Assembly (NCBI GenBank): GCA_944393575.1
Contig: CALYAP010000015.1
Location: 1-62,062 of the forward strand
From: an uncultured Clostridia bacterium
GTDB taxonomy: Bacteria; Bacillota; Dehalobacteriia; UBA4068
Direction of reading: 5' to 3'
DNA: 62,062 nt
Shown here: piece by piece, positions 51,850 through 60,422 of the stretch
How the letters are laid out: each line of letters starts with the position of its first letter
How positions within the stretch are numbered: position 1 is the first letter of the stretch
Program-made: the position numbers and the translations under genes
Notes under the pieces: generated by a model
What the model saw: only the letters and a program-made list of their open reading frames with translations
Databases searched by the model: none
Told to the model about the DNA's origin: nothing

Positions 51850-52662
51850 TCACAGTTGATTATCATCTATCTCATCTAAAATTTGTCTGCGATCAGCTAT
51901 TGAATTAAAGGTAGTAGGCTGGTTCAAAACAGCAGTATCGATCTCCCCGATGGCATAGCCCTCTTCATTAACCATCTTAGTCAGAATCTCCCCAAAGGGG
52001 GAAATAATCATCGAATTGCCACAGTATTCCTTATTGATGGTATCAGTATAATTAGTACAAACAAGAAAGCTCCTGTTTTCAATCGCTCTAGCGCGGCACA
52101 ACACTTCAAATTCACTGATGCGAGCCAGTGGCCATCCGGCAGGGACAGTAAAAACTCTGGCGCCGCGCAGTGCTAAATTACGGGCGAATTCTGGAAAACG
52201 CAGATCATAGCAGATCATATGACCCAAACGGATACTTTCGCCCTCCTGCTCATAATCAGTCAAAACCCACTCCTCACCTGAATGCAAATAAAGGTGCTCC
52301 TGCAAATAATGGCTGAAAAGATGCACTTTACGATATTTAGCGATCACTTCCCCAGTGCGGTCGATTACCGGGCAGGTATTATAAAACTGGCCATGCTTCT
52401 TTTCGGCAAAGCTGCCGCCGATAATAAAGACTCCAAAGCGCCGGGCAGTCTCCCGCAGCAGCGCAACTGCTTCGCCACTAAAATCCTGGGCAAAAGCAGA
52501 CAAATGGGTAAAATCAAAACCGCTGTTCCACATCTCCGGCAAGATTAATAAATCAACCTGCTCCTGTGCTGCCGCAGTGAGCAGCTCCTCCGCTTTATGC
52601 ATATTGGTGTCAATCTGCCCCTCAGTAATATTAAATTGGATAATAGCGGTTTTAATTTTCAT
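51850..52662 (-). CDS. Carbon-nitrogen hydrolase (omega-amidase-like)
   Basis: A 270-residue nitrilase-superfamily amidase. The catalytic triad is complete: Glu in L-P-E-M-W, Lys in Y-R-K-V-H-L-F, and Cys in I-C-Y-D-L-R-F-P-E. The C-Y-D-L-R-F-P-E context resembles Nit2/YafV omega-amidases that hydrolyse 2-oxoglutaramate or 2-oxosuccinamate. Start and stop overlap the HAD gene by four bases, so they are translationally coupled. Confidence 0.88.
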   Translation of the reverse strand: MKIKTAIIQFNITEGQIDTNMHKAEELLTAAAQEQVDLLILPEMWNSGFDFTHLSAFAQDFSGEAVALLRETARRFGVFIIGGSFAEKKHGQFYNTCPVIDRTGEVIAKYRKVHLFSHYLQEHLYLHSGEEWVLTDYEQEGESIRLGHMICYDLRFPEFARNLALRGARVFTVPAGWPLARISEFEVLCRARAIENRSFLVCTNYTDTINKEYCGNSMIISPFGEILTKMVNEEGYAIGEIDTAVLNQPTTFNSIADRRQILDEIDDNQL

Positions 52663-53354
52663 TGTTTTATCAACTCCTCTAAATCAAGCAGATTAGTTAT
52701 CGAGTAATGTTCGCCGATGGCCTCTTCATGCTCAAAATCCCAAGCTGGCAATTGATAATGCACCGCCCTAAGCCCTACACCCAAAGCCGGGTTAATATCA
52801 GATCTAAGGCTATTGCCAACCATCCAGGAATGTGCCACTTCTATATCCATATCCACAACAAAGGAACGATATGCCGCGATATCTTTGTTGATTACGATAC
52901 GGAAATCATCAAAATATTGCAGCACCCCGCGGCGGTCTAACCTACGTTTTTGAACCTCAGTATCCCCCTGGGTCAAAAGGAAGAGCCTTGCTTGCCCCTG
53001 CAAAGAGGATAAGAGCTCTTCCGCGCCTGGCAGATAGTCCGCCTCCCTTTCATAGACTTGCCAGCCAATGTTTTCCAAGCTATGAGCTATTTGCGGATCA
53101 TAAATCTGCTTAGATAAGGCCGCAAAGTGTTGATAGGTCTGCCCCATCGCCCGCGGAAAACAATCTTTGCCCATATATCCCAAGGCCAAAACATTATTGA
53201 TATCAGTTTGATTGAGATATTCGGCGATGGCCTCCTGATCAGTAAAACCGAGCGCCGCCATCTGGGCAAAAAACTCCTCTCGCACTGATTCGAAGATTAC
53301 ATTGGTAGCCACCAATGTATCATCAAAATCAAAAATAATAGCGTCTGTTACCAT
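52659..53354 (-). CDS. HAD-superfamily hydrolase
   Basis: A 231-residue HAD phosphatase. Motif I F-D-F-D-D-T-L-V, a helical cap, motif II L-L-T-Q-G-D, motif III Lys in V-I-N-K, and motif IV W-M-V-G-N-S-L-R-S-D-I-N. It resembles YjjG/PPA2-type nucleotide or phosphoglycolate phosphatases; the substrate is unknown. It overlaps the preceding loader gene by seven bases. Confidence 0.83.
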   Translation of the reverse strand: MVTDAIIFDFDDTLVATNVIFESVREEFFAQMAALGFTDQEAIAEYLNQTDINNVLALGYMGKDCFPRAMGQTYQHFAALSKQIYDPQIAHSLENIGWQVYEREADYLPGAEELLSSLQGQARLFLLTQGDTEVQKRRLDRRGVLQYFDDFRIVINKDIAAYRSFVVDMDIEVAHSWMVGNSLRSDINPALGVGLRAVHYQLPAWDFEHEEAIGEHYSITNLLDLEELIKQ

Positions 53355-54148
53355 TTATTGCGCCCTTTCTTAAACAACTTCAGGCGGATATCTTTATCAA
53401 TGAACAATTTAACATTGGTGCCGATCTCCATCAATCGAGAGGCGATCCGATCGCCCACAGCATCACAGAGCTCATCCATATCAAGGTTAGTCGTTATCAA
53501 TATCGGTAGTTGGTGGTTGAGACGGTAATTGATGATGGTGAAAAGGATATTCTGCACCCAAGGGCTAAAATTATGCGCCCCCATATCATCAAAAACCAGT
53601 ACCGGAACGTCCTTGATGCGGTTGATCAAGGCTGTTTCGCTATCGTCATTGCTATGTATCTGCTGCCGTAGTTGATCGAGAAATTCCGGTACCACAATGA
53701 ATTCTACATCTACACCCTTGGCTAACAATTCATTCGCAATAGCTGCGGCCAAAAAAGTTTTGCCGCTACCGACCGCTCCTTCAAAGATTAGCCCCGGCCG
53801 ATTGATCCCCTTGGCCAAAGAATTAGCAAACGCCATGGCAGCTGAAAGAGCCTCACGGGCAATCTGTCGGTAACTATTTCCATTAGGAGTTTTAATATTC
53901 TCCGGATAGAGTTTCAAATCAAAATTGCTAAATAGCATTTGCTGTAAATGAGGGATCGGCAGACGGCGTTCGTTACTCTCCTCCCTTATCTGACAGACAC
54001 AGGGACGAGCACTGGTTCCCTCAATAATCCAACCACAATCACGGCATATAGGGCAAGTATAAATATCTTTATCATCAAGATCGCTGTCTTCGGCCATTTT
54101 GACAAATTCCGCAGCAAGACCATTTAATTGCTCAGATAACTTTTCCAT
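53348..54148 (-). CDS. DnaC/DnaI-type helicase loader ATPase
   Basis: A 266-residue AAA+ ATPase. An N-terminal region with a C-P-I-C-x-x-C-G and C-V-C cysteine set, a zinc-type domain as in DnaI, precedes the ATPase. Walker A is G-A-V-G-S-G-K-T-F-L, Walker B L-V-F-D-D-M-G, and a C-terminal sensor R-I-A-S-R-L is visible. It should load the replicative helicase at origins or restart sites. It directly follows the dnaD-like gene, the usual partnership in Clostridia. Confidence 0.9.
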   Translation of the reverse strand: MEKLSEQLNGLAAEFVKMAEDSDLDDKDIYTCPICRDCGWIIEGTSARPCVCQIREESNERRLPIPHLQQMLFSNFDLKLYPENIKTPNGNSYRQIAREALSAAMAFANSLAKGINRPGLIFEGAVGSGKTFLAAAIANELLAKGVDVEFIVVPEFLDQLRQQIHSNDDSETALINRIKDVPVLVFDDMGAHNFSPWVQNILFTIINYRLNHQLPILITTNLDMDELCDAVGDRIASRLMEIGTNVKLFIDKDIRLKLFKKGRNKW

Positions 54149-54160
54149 AGCTAAGCTCCA

Positions 54161-54904
54161 TTAATATTTATCATAAATTTCATTATATTGGCTTTTTTTG
54201 TTTTCGCCACGTTTCGACTGACTTTTGGAGCTACCTTTTTTCCCCGGCTTCAAATCATTTTTAATAACCTCGTCCAGGGTAGTATAGCCAGCTTCACGCC
54301 ATTTGGTCAAAATCGATTTGATATAAGCAAAGTTCCTTTTTCCCTGCAATACCGCGCGTTTAAGTGCCTCTTCAATCAACTCTGGAGGCATTTGATCTTG
54401 CTCCAACCAACTACGTATCTCTTCGCTTTGGATAGGGCTGAGGGTATTACCTAGCTCGCGTTCAAAAGAATGATAAAGCTGGGAAAGATTATGCAGTAAT
54501 TCTTTATCTAGCATCGGTGCTGCAGAATTTTTTTTACCTGTTCGGGCAGTCTTTTTCTGACGCTGCTCGCTAATCCATTTTTCATAGAAAATTTCAATTA
54601 TACCGTTACAGTTAATATGATGTGTTACCGGATCTTCCTCCAGCAACTGTTTATCCAGATAAGGCAGGAGAATAAGCTTTGCCTCATTCTCTGATACTGA
54701 CAACTCCGAAGAGACATCTGCCACTGTTAAATCGCCTTTAAGATAATATGGATGCAAGATTCTCAGCAAAAGAAGCGCCTCGGCGGGATCAAGATCTAAC
54801 GCTTCATAATCACGGATCAAAGCATAAGGATAAACTACTGTATCAGAAAGCATTTGCTGCATAAAATCGATCATTATTTTATTGTGGCCGTATTTCCCAC
54901 TCAC
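54161..54904 (-). CDS. DnaD-domain replication initiation protein
   Basis: A 247-residue primosome protein. The N-terminal winged-helix part spans about residues 10-110. The C-terminal DnaD/DnaB2 domain has Y-H-S-F-E-R-E-L-G-N-T-L-S-P and E-A-L-K-R-A-V-L-Q-G-K-R-N-F-A-Y-I-K-S-I-L. A basic tail follows. The start is taken as GTG at 54904, but the ribosome site is weak; an ATG at 54874 is possible. Confidence 0.88.
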   Translation of the reverse strand: MSGKYGHNKIMIDFMQQMLSDTVVYPYALIRDYEALDLDPAEALLLLRILHPYYLKGDLTVADVSSELSVSENEAKLILLPYLDKQLLEEDPVTHHINCNGIIEIFYEKWISEQRQKKTARTGKKNSAAPMLDKELLHNLSQLYHSFERELGNTLSPIQSEEIRSWLEQDQMPPELIEEALKRAVLQGKRNFAYIKSILTKWREAGYTTLDEVIKNDLKPGKKGSSKSQSKRGENKKSQYNEIYDKY

Positions 54905-54925
54905 TTAACTATACCCCGTCCATAC

Positions 54926-56482
54926 TTAATTAGCTAGATTATCTAAAAACTCGCGAATGCGGATCAATTTGTCAAGGTCATTGCCGGCAATAATCTTTTG
55001 CAGGGCAGTATCAATATCAGCATAAAGTTTATCTGTGGTGAATATCTCTTCTCTGCCACTGTTACCAGAAACCTGAGCAGCCTCTTGAGCTAACTCAACA
55101 ATATCGCCCAAACGCGGAACTAAAGCTGTCACATGATATTGCTCTGTAATCTTTTGTGCCAGCGATAGGGCGCTAGATTCATTCCCATGAGTAACAAAGA
55201 TCTGCTTTGGTAGTTGCTTAAATTGTCCTAACCATGCCAATATTTCCTCATAATCAGCATGGGCTGAAAAACCGTCCATATTATATATGCTTGCTCTGAC
55301 CTCGATCTCTTCCCCATGAATAGTCACTTTGCTCTCACCGTCGAGCAAACGCCGCCCAAGCGAGCCATCAGCTTGAAAGCCGAAGAAGACTACCGAGGAT
55401 TCAGGCCGCCACAGATTATGCTTCAAATGATGCTTGATCCTCCCGGCATCAGCCATGCCGCTGGCCGAGATGATTACAGCCCCATTGATCTCGTTTAAAC
55501 GCATCGATTCAGCAGCAGTACGAGCGTAGGTCATATTATCCAGCAGAAACGGAGCTTTGCCCTCTTTGCGAAAAAGAGCTACTGTCTCAGCATCAAAATA
55601 TTCCGGATGAGCAGCAAAAATCTCTGTGGCTTTAACAGCCATCGGGCTATCGACATAAATAGGCACTACCGGAATCATCTTGGTCTGCTGCATTTCATAA
55701 AAGAGCATCAGAATATCCTGAGTACGATCAACGGCAAAGGCAGGGATCACTACATTACCGCCACGGCTGATTGTTTCTTTAATGATTTGAGCAAAACGCG
55801 GCTTCTCTTCTTCAAAGCCACCGGCATGAAGACGGTCACCATAGGTAGATTCAATGGTCAAAAAATCACAGCTTTCCTCTGTGAAGGGGTCTTCCACTAT
55901 CGCCTGGTTATTGCGGCCCAAATCACCGGTAAAAATTATTTTATGGCGCTGCCCCTGCTCTTGATAATATATCTCAACCATCGCAGAGCCTAAAATATGA
56001 CCGGCGTCACGTAATATCACCTCAATGCCATCAGCCGGATAAAAGCTTTCGTTATAGGCTACTGGATGAAAAAGATGCTGCATCGCTGTAGCGTCAGCAG
56101 CAGTATAAATCGGTGTCAATAGTTTCTTCCCCGCGCGGGTAAGCTTCCTATTTTTACGCTCAACCTCCATCTCCTGGATATAGCCAGAATCCGGAAGCAT
56201 GATCTCTGATAATAACGCAGTGCCGGTGGTAGTATAAATAGGATTAGTAAAGCCATACCTCCATAACTTTGGCAGCAGGCCGCTATGATCAATATGGGCA
56301 TGAGTCAATAAGACAAAGTCAATAACAGCTGGATTAAAGGCAAAATCCCCATAGTTATATTCCTTGACCGCCTTATTGCCCTGGAACATACCGCAATCAA
56401 CCAAAAAGCTACAGCCGTTATGTTCCAAAAGATAGCATGATCCTGTTACTGTCCTGGCAGCGCCTAAAAAGGTTATTTTCAT
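54926..56482 (-). CDS. MBL-fold beta-CASP RNA-processing type hydrolase
   Basis: A 518-residue metallo-beta-lactamase fold protein. The metal motif is H-A-H-I-D-H-S-G, followed by G-H-I-L-G-S and F-T-G-D-L-G-R. The beta-CASP insert lies at about residues 240-370, and the RMMBL part carries G-F-S-A-H-A-D and H-G-N-E. This is the CPSF-like group (YshC type), usually considered RNases. About 60 C-terminal residues after the core are family-variable. AAAGGAAC precedes the ATG. It heads a same-strand run ending with the SH3 lipoprotein. Confidence 0.88.
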   Translation of the reverse strand: MKITFLGAARTVTGSCYLLEHNGCSFLVDCGMFQGNKAVKEYNYGDFAFNPAVIDFVLLTHAHIDHSGLLPKLWRYGFTNPIYTTTGTALLSEIMLPDSGYIQEMEVERKNRKLTRAGKKLLTPIYTAADATAMQHLFHPVAYNESFYPADGIEVILRDAGHILGSAMVEIYYQEQGQRHKIIFTGDLGRNNQAIVEDPFTEESCDFLTIESTYGDRLHAGGFEEEKPRFAQIIKETISRGGNVVIPAFAVDRTQDILMLFYEMQQTKMIPVVPIYVDSPMAVKATEIFAAHPEYFDAETVALFRKEGKAPFLLDNMTYARTAAESMRLNEINGAVIISASGMADAGRIKHHLKHNLWRPESSVVFFGFQADGSLGRRLLDGESKVTIHGEEIEVRASIYNMDGFSAHADYEEILAWLGQFKQLPKQIFVTHGNESSALSLAQKITEQYHVTALVPRLGDIVELAQEAAQVSGNSGREEIFTTDKLYADIDTALQKIIAGNDLDKLIRIREFLDNLAN

Positions 56483-56667
56483 GATCCACTAGTTCCTTTA
56501 TTTAGAGCGTCACAAAACAACTCATGTAGTACAAAATCTTAATAACTAAATATATTTTAATAGTACAATTTTCTACTAGAAGGCAAAGAAAACCTGCCAT
56601 AGCCACTAATTATTCTCACTACAACAATTTTATCACAAATATCTTACATAAATTGGTAAAAAATCAA

Positions 56668-56697
56668 TTGACAATTACCGGTAATATTGGTTATAAT
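56668..56697 (+). promoter_or_regulatory. Promoter of the tRNA pair
   Basis: A consensus TTGACA and a consensus TATAAT are 18 bp apart, ending 19 bp before tRNA-Pro. They should drive both tRNAs. Confidence 0.85.
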
Positions 56698-56716
56698 ACC
56701 AATGTTGTATTTGCGG

Positions 56717-56794
56717 CGGGGCGTAGCGCAGCTTGGCTAGCGCACTTGATTTGGGATCAAGGGGTCGCAGGTTCGAATCCTGTCGCCCCGACCA
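56717..56794 (+). tRNA. tRNA-Pro (anticodon TGG)
   Basis: Acceptor stem CGGGGCG/CGCCCCG, anticodon loop TTTGGGA (anticodon TGG), T loop TTCGAAT, discriminator A and encoded CCA. All stems pair fully. Confidence 0.95.
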
Positions 56795-56814
56795 CAAATT
56801 TAATAATTATATAA

Positions 56815-56889
56815 TGGGGTGTCGCCAAGCGGTAAGGCAACGGTCTCTGAAATCGTCATACAATGGTTCGAATCCATTCACCCCAGCCA
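56815..56889 (+). tRNA. tRNA-Gln (anticodon CTG)
   Basis: Acceptor stem TGGGGTG/CACCCCA, anticodon stem ACGGT/ATCGT with loop CTCTGAA (anticodon CTG, reading CAG), T loop TTCGAAT, discriminator G and encoded CCA. It lies 20 bp after tRNA-Pro in one transcript. The CTG isoacceptor implies that a separate TTG tRNA-Gln exists elsewhere. Confidence 0.93.
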
Positions 56890-56918
56890 AGCGTCCTTGC
56901 TAAGGGCGCTTTTCTTTT
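56890..56918 (+). terminator. Terminator of the tRNA pair
   Basis: A 9-bp stem with one G-T pair (56890-56898 with 56902-56910) abuts the tRNA-Gln CCA and is followed by TTTCTTTT. Confidence 0.8.
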
Positions 56919-56994
56919 ACTCTTTGCGGTTGCCTATTTACCGTTTATGTTTTACTTTTTCCCATTACCTTTTAGCTTTTTGCCAACCCAGCCA

Positions 56995-57040
56995 TTAAAT
57001 AAAATAGCGGGAGTTATTTAACTCCCGCTATTTTATTTAA
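56995..57040. terminator. Long perfect terminator of the lipoprotein gene
   Basis: A 21-bp perfect stem (56995-57015 with 57020-57040) with a four-base loop, core CGGGAGTT, AT-rich outer arms. It follows the minus-strand lipoprotein gene. Confidence 0.85.
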
Positions 57041-57053
57041 CTTTTATTACTTA

Positions 57054-57482
57054 TTACAGATTAGCAACATCTTCCATACTGCCCAAGGTGACGCGGATAA
57101 ATGTTTCATCCATCAACTTTAATTGGAGCAATTTTTCACCATCTGCAGAATCATAATAAAGAATTGCTTCTGGATCATAATCATCGATACTCTCATTGAG
57201 AATCCAGCCATCGTTTACAAGCTCCTCACCATAAGCTTTCATGGCGTCGAGATTAGCATCAGTTACCCAGAATCCAGAAGTGGCTTCAGGATCATCCCAA
57301 GGAGTGACCACATTACCAGCTCCTGTATACTCTGGCAAAGAACTCAAATTCTCAAAATCAGCAATATCGGTATCGCTGGTCAGCTGAGTATCATTACCAT
57401 CATTTTGATTATCCCCGTTACTGCAGGCGCAAAAAGCAACTACGGTAAGCAAAATCATACAGCCAATAAATAATTTTTTCAT
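57054..57482 (-). CDS. Small lipoprotein of unknown function
   Basis: A 142-residue exported lipoprotein. The signal peptide has a F-C-A-C lipobox; the ATG at 57482 with GGGAGGAAA upstream is preferred to a longer frame. The mature part is acidic, starting with an N/D-rich linker. It then has one compact domain with a hydrophobic D-G-W-I-L-N core and Y-Y-D-S-A-D-G-E-K-L-L-Q-L-K-L. I do not recognise the family. It lies downstream of nudC, separated by 94 bp, and ends at a strong terminator. Confidence 0.75.
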   Translation of the reverse strand: MKKLFIGCMILLTVVAFCACSNGDNQNDGNDTQLTSDTDIADFENLSSLPEYTGAGNVVTPWDDPEATSGFWVTDANLDAMKAYGEELVNDGWILNESIDDYDPEAILYYDSADGEKLLQLKLMDETFIRVTLGSMEDVANL

Positions 57483-57576
57483 AACAATATTTTCCTCCCA
57501 AAACATTATCTAATGTTTGAACTGTGCTTTATCATATCATTATCTATGTTCTGCTGTCAATGCACCTGCCAATTAT

Positions 57577-58431
57577 TCATCTATTATTCAATGTTGTATG
57601 TTTACGCTGACGTACTATCTCGATCATTTCTTGGGCAATACTGAGATGATCTCTGTTCTGTGGGATCTCATCATAGCTAACCCATTTAGCATCCTGCAAT
57701 TCATTATCCCGCAGGGTAATGGTATCATCACCATCGAGATCGGCAAAAAAACCAACCATCTCCGTACCACTAAAAGCCCACGGTTGGCTTTTATAATAGC
57801 GGATATTTTTGACCTTTAGACCAACTTCTTCATAAATTTCGCGACGCACCGTATCTTCAAAGGTCTCGCCAAATTCCACAAAGCCGGCAATTAAGGCAAA
57901 ATGCTGATAATAGCCATTTTTAGCCATCAACAGCCGCTCCCCGTCAGTGATAGCCACAATGATAGCTGGAGAAATATGCGGATAAGTGATATAACCACAG
58001 GTAGGACAACACCTAGCCCGTTCAATAGTACTATCGATCATGGGATGACTGCAACGGCCACAAAAAGCATTATCCTCATACCAACGATAAAGCTGATGGG
58101 CGGTGATTCCGGCAAAACCTAAATGCTGAGGCTCCATAGTGCGAAAAATATTGATATTCTCCAAACCATACTCGCTAGGAAGAACAATATTAGCTTTGCT
58201 CTCATCAACAAGGAAAAAGTTTTCTTCATCAATAGAAAAAAGATACCGTGCATAGTCTGAGACTTCTGGCCAATATGGAGTTATATTGCTGAAAAGCGGG
58301 ATAGCGATATCCCCATCGGTCTTCCTGACCAGCACTTTTTTATCACGAAAGATAAATAAACGGTCCGAGTACATAGGCGTCTGAACCTTGAAAGAATTAT
58401 CTAATTGATGTGGAGCTATATCCTGTATCAT
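57577..58431 (-). CDS. nudC: NAD(+) diphosphatase (RNA deNADding enzyme) NudC
   Basis: A 284-residue Nudix hydrolase. The zinc ribbon C-G-R-C-x16-C-P-T-C and the Nudix box G-x5-E-x7-R-E-I-Y-E-E-V-G are present. The NudC-specific S-Q-P-W-A-F segment just after the Nudix box is also seen. The N-terminal NUDIX-like domain is complete. It splits NAD(H) and can remove the NAD cap from RNA. AAAGGGA lies before the ATG. Confidence 0.92.
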   Translation of the reverse strand: MIQDIAPHQLDNSFKVQTPMYSDRLFIFRDKKVLVRKTDGDIAIPLFSNITPYWPEVSDYARYLFSIDEENFFLVDESKANIVLPSEYGLENINIFRTMEPQHLGFAGITAHQLYRWYEDNAFCGRCSHPMIDSTIERARCCPTCGYITYPHISPAIIVAITDGERLLMAKNGYYQHFALIAGFVEFGETFEDTVRREIYEEVGLKVKNIRYYKSQPWAFSGTEMVGFFADLDGDDTITLRDNELQDAKWVSYDEIPQNRDHLSIAQEMIEIVRQRKHTTLNNR

Positions 58432-58572
58432 GGTTAAAGATCCCTTTCTATATCAAGCTGACCGCCAAATTTTTCTCTATTATAACAAATTACCCCTTTA
58501 TTGACAATCTTTAGAAAGACTCACCACATCTGCACCAACAAGGATATTTCACCTGTTTGAGCCATTACAGAT

Positions 58573-58605
58573 AATAAGCTGCCTGCTTAAAGCAGTCAGC
58601 TTATT
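58573..58605 (-). terminator. Terminator of the envelope cluster
   Basis: A 15-bp stem with one mismatch (58573-58587 with 58591-58605) lies 26 bp after the flippase-like gene on the minus strand. Confidence 0.6.
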
Positions 58606-58630
58606 GGTTAACTATTAGAAAATCACCTCA

Positions 58631-59728
58631 TTAGATATCGGCAGCATTACCGCCTCCCCCGGTACAGGAAACAAGGGAGGAGGATACCGGTAGCGAAACC
58701 TTCTTTTTCCGCATAGAATAGGCGGAAGCAATGCCGCCAACTAAAAGACCAGTGTAATAATTTAGGCCTCTAGTAAGCAGTAAAGCAGGAACCACTAAAT
58801 TACTGCCAAAAATGCTGGCATAGATCAGCAGAAAGCCACTTTCTGTCACTCCCATGCCACCGGGAATTGGCAGAGACTCAACACATAAGGTCAGGGCTAC
58901 CTGGGCAGCGATAAGATCACAAAAAGTAAAACCACTGAGGCCAAAAGCATTAAAGATCCAAAACGGCACTGAATACAAGGCGATGAGATTTAAACAAGAT
59001 ATCAATAGAGTACGAAGCAAAAGCATGGGGTTTTGCTTAATATACCCAGCGCCACGACGATAGTCCTCGATCTGCGCATCCACTTTGGCAAGAGCAGCCT
59101 CTTTATCTTTAATGACCCGGATTTTAGTTAAAATTTTAACGATAGTGTGGACAATAAAAGCTGCCAGTCTTTTATTGAAAATGGCGATAAGATAAAAGAC
59201 CACTAAAAAACTCTGTGCCAGCACACCGAAAACTAACAGGTATTTAAAAACGCCGATCTTGTCTAAAAGGCCAAAACCGCTAATACTTAAAGTAACGCCG
59301 GCGATCAATAAAACCGCTATATGGCAACAAGTATTATAAGTTAAAAGCGCCAGTGATGAAGAGCTGACCGGGATATTATCACGATGCATAAAATACAACT
59401 GGGATGGTTGTCCACCACTGCATCCTGGGGTGATAGAGCTAAAGTAAAAATCTATCAGCGCATAACGATAAAAAACTGGGTATTTTCTCTTACCGGCTAA
59501 AGGTTGCAGCAAAATCTGTATCGCTCTTGCTTCGAAAGCAAAAAAGAGCACCATAGCTAATAATCCCAAAAAGATAAAGCGTAAATCAGTGCCAGCCAGC
59601 AAGGCAAAAATATCCGAAAGCTCTCTATCTTTAAAAAGGAAAACACCAGTCAATGCTAACAAAACAACTACACTAATAAGGCAAATAATATGCTCTTTTT
59701 TATTTATCAGCATTTTCATTACAAACAC
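58631..59728 (-). CDS. LPG synthase/YbhN-like flippase-domain membrane protein
   Basis: A 365-residue membrane protein with about seven to eight helices, of the UPF0104 (lysylphosphatidylglycerol synthase TM region) family, which corresponds to the flippase half of MprF. The characteristic segments are F-x-F-E-A-R-A, S-x-x-T-P-G-C-S-G-G-Q-P-S-Q and P-I-P-G-G-M-G-V-T-E. The aminoacyl-transferase half is absent. The start is either GTG 59728 or ATG 59719; it overlaps the deacetylase gene by about 29 bp. Grouped with a glycolipid-type glycosyltransferase, it may move a lipid-linked product across the membrane. Confidence 0.83.
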   Translation of the reverse strand: MFVMKMLINKKEHIICLISVVVLLALTGVFLFKDRELSDIFALLAGTDLRFIFLGLLAMVLFFAFEARAIQILLQPLAGKRKYPVFYRYALIDFYFSSITPGCSGGQPSQLYFMHRDNIPVSSSSLALLTYNTCCHIAVLLIAGVTLSISGFGLLDKIGVFKYLLVFGVLAQSFLVVFYLIAIFNKRLAAFIVHTIVKILTKIRVIKDKEAALAKVDAQIEDYRRGAGYIKQNPMLLLRTLLISCLNLIALYSVPFWIFNAFGLSGFTFCDLIAAQVALTLCVESLPIPGGMGVTESGFLLIYASIFGSNLVVPALLLTRGLNYYTGLLVGGIASAYSMRKKKVSLPVSSSLVSCTGGGGNAADI

Positions 59729-60422
59729 CGTTCCTTGGTTCGATAAATTGATATCCCCCAGCTAATGCCTGGGGAATAAAACGTTCTACAGCAGATAACG
59801 TACCATTGGGTGCCCCCTGCTCCCCTCCAGTGCTTTCTCCAGAATCATGAAGACAAATGACTTCCCTTATGGAAACCTTGTCCCATAACCTTGCCAACAC
59901 TTCATCTCCTCCGATATTGCGCCAATCACCAACCAGCACAGTCCATAGCATAGGACGCAATCCGGCCTTTTTGGCAAGCAATAAGTTGCCTAAAGTGATG
60001 GTACCATGAGGAGGCCGGTACCAGTAAGGCTTAATGCCCAGCCTTTTCAGCGCCGCTAAGCCACGATGAAAATCTCTGGCAGTGTGGAAAAAGCCCATGC
60101 TCCATGGATTACGGTGTTGGTACCCATGAAAGCCGATTTGATGACCTTGTTCTGCGATCTTCCGTACCAGATCAGGATGCATCTCCGCCTTAAACCCAGG
60201 GAGGAAGAAAATTGCCTTAACCTGGTGTTTAGCTAAGATATCTAGCAGTTGCGGCGTATAATTTTCATCCGGCCCATCGTCAAAACTGAGCAATAAACTA
60301 TGTTCATCCGCGGAAGGATCCAAAGAATTAAGATGAAGATAACGATAATAGCAGGTGGGGATAATGGCATAGATAACCCAGATCATAGCTGCTGCCCCAG
60401 CAGTAATGCGGAATAACAACAT
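59700..60422 (-). CDS. Polysaccharide deacetylase (NodB domain)
   Basis: A 240-residue membrane-anchored protein with one N-terminal helix and a carbohydrate esterase 4 domain. Motif 1 S-F-D-D-G-P-D, the metal-binding H-G-Y-Q-H, and R-P-P-H-G are present, so it should be active. Likely substrates are peptidoglycan or another N-acetylated glycan. Its start overlaps the glycosyltransferase stop in a TAATG junction. Confidence 0.88.
   Translation of the reverse strand: MLLFRITAGAAAMIWVIYAIIPTCYYRYLHLNSLDPSADEHSLLLSFDDGPDENYTPQLLDILAKHQVKAIFFLPGFKAEMHPDLVRKIAEQGHQIGFHGYQHRNPWSMGFFHTARDFHRGLAALKRLGIKPYWYRPPHGTITLGNLLLAKKAGLRPMLWTVLVGDWRNIGGDEVLARLWDKVSIREVICLHDSGESTGGEQGAPNGTLSAVERFIPQALAGGYQFIEPRNGVCNENADK

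Noticed and set aside
54161-54904. DnaD-like gene as a phage replication gene
   Set aside because: It is coupled to a DnaI-type loader in a housekeeping context and lacks other phage genes.
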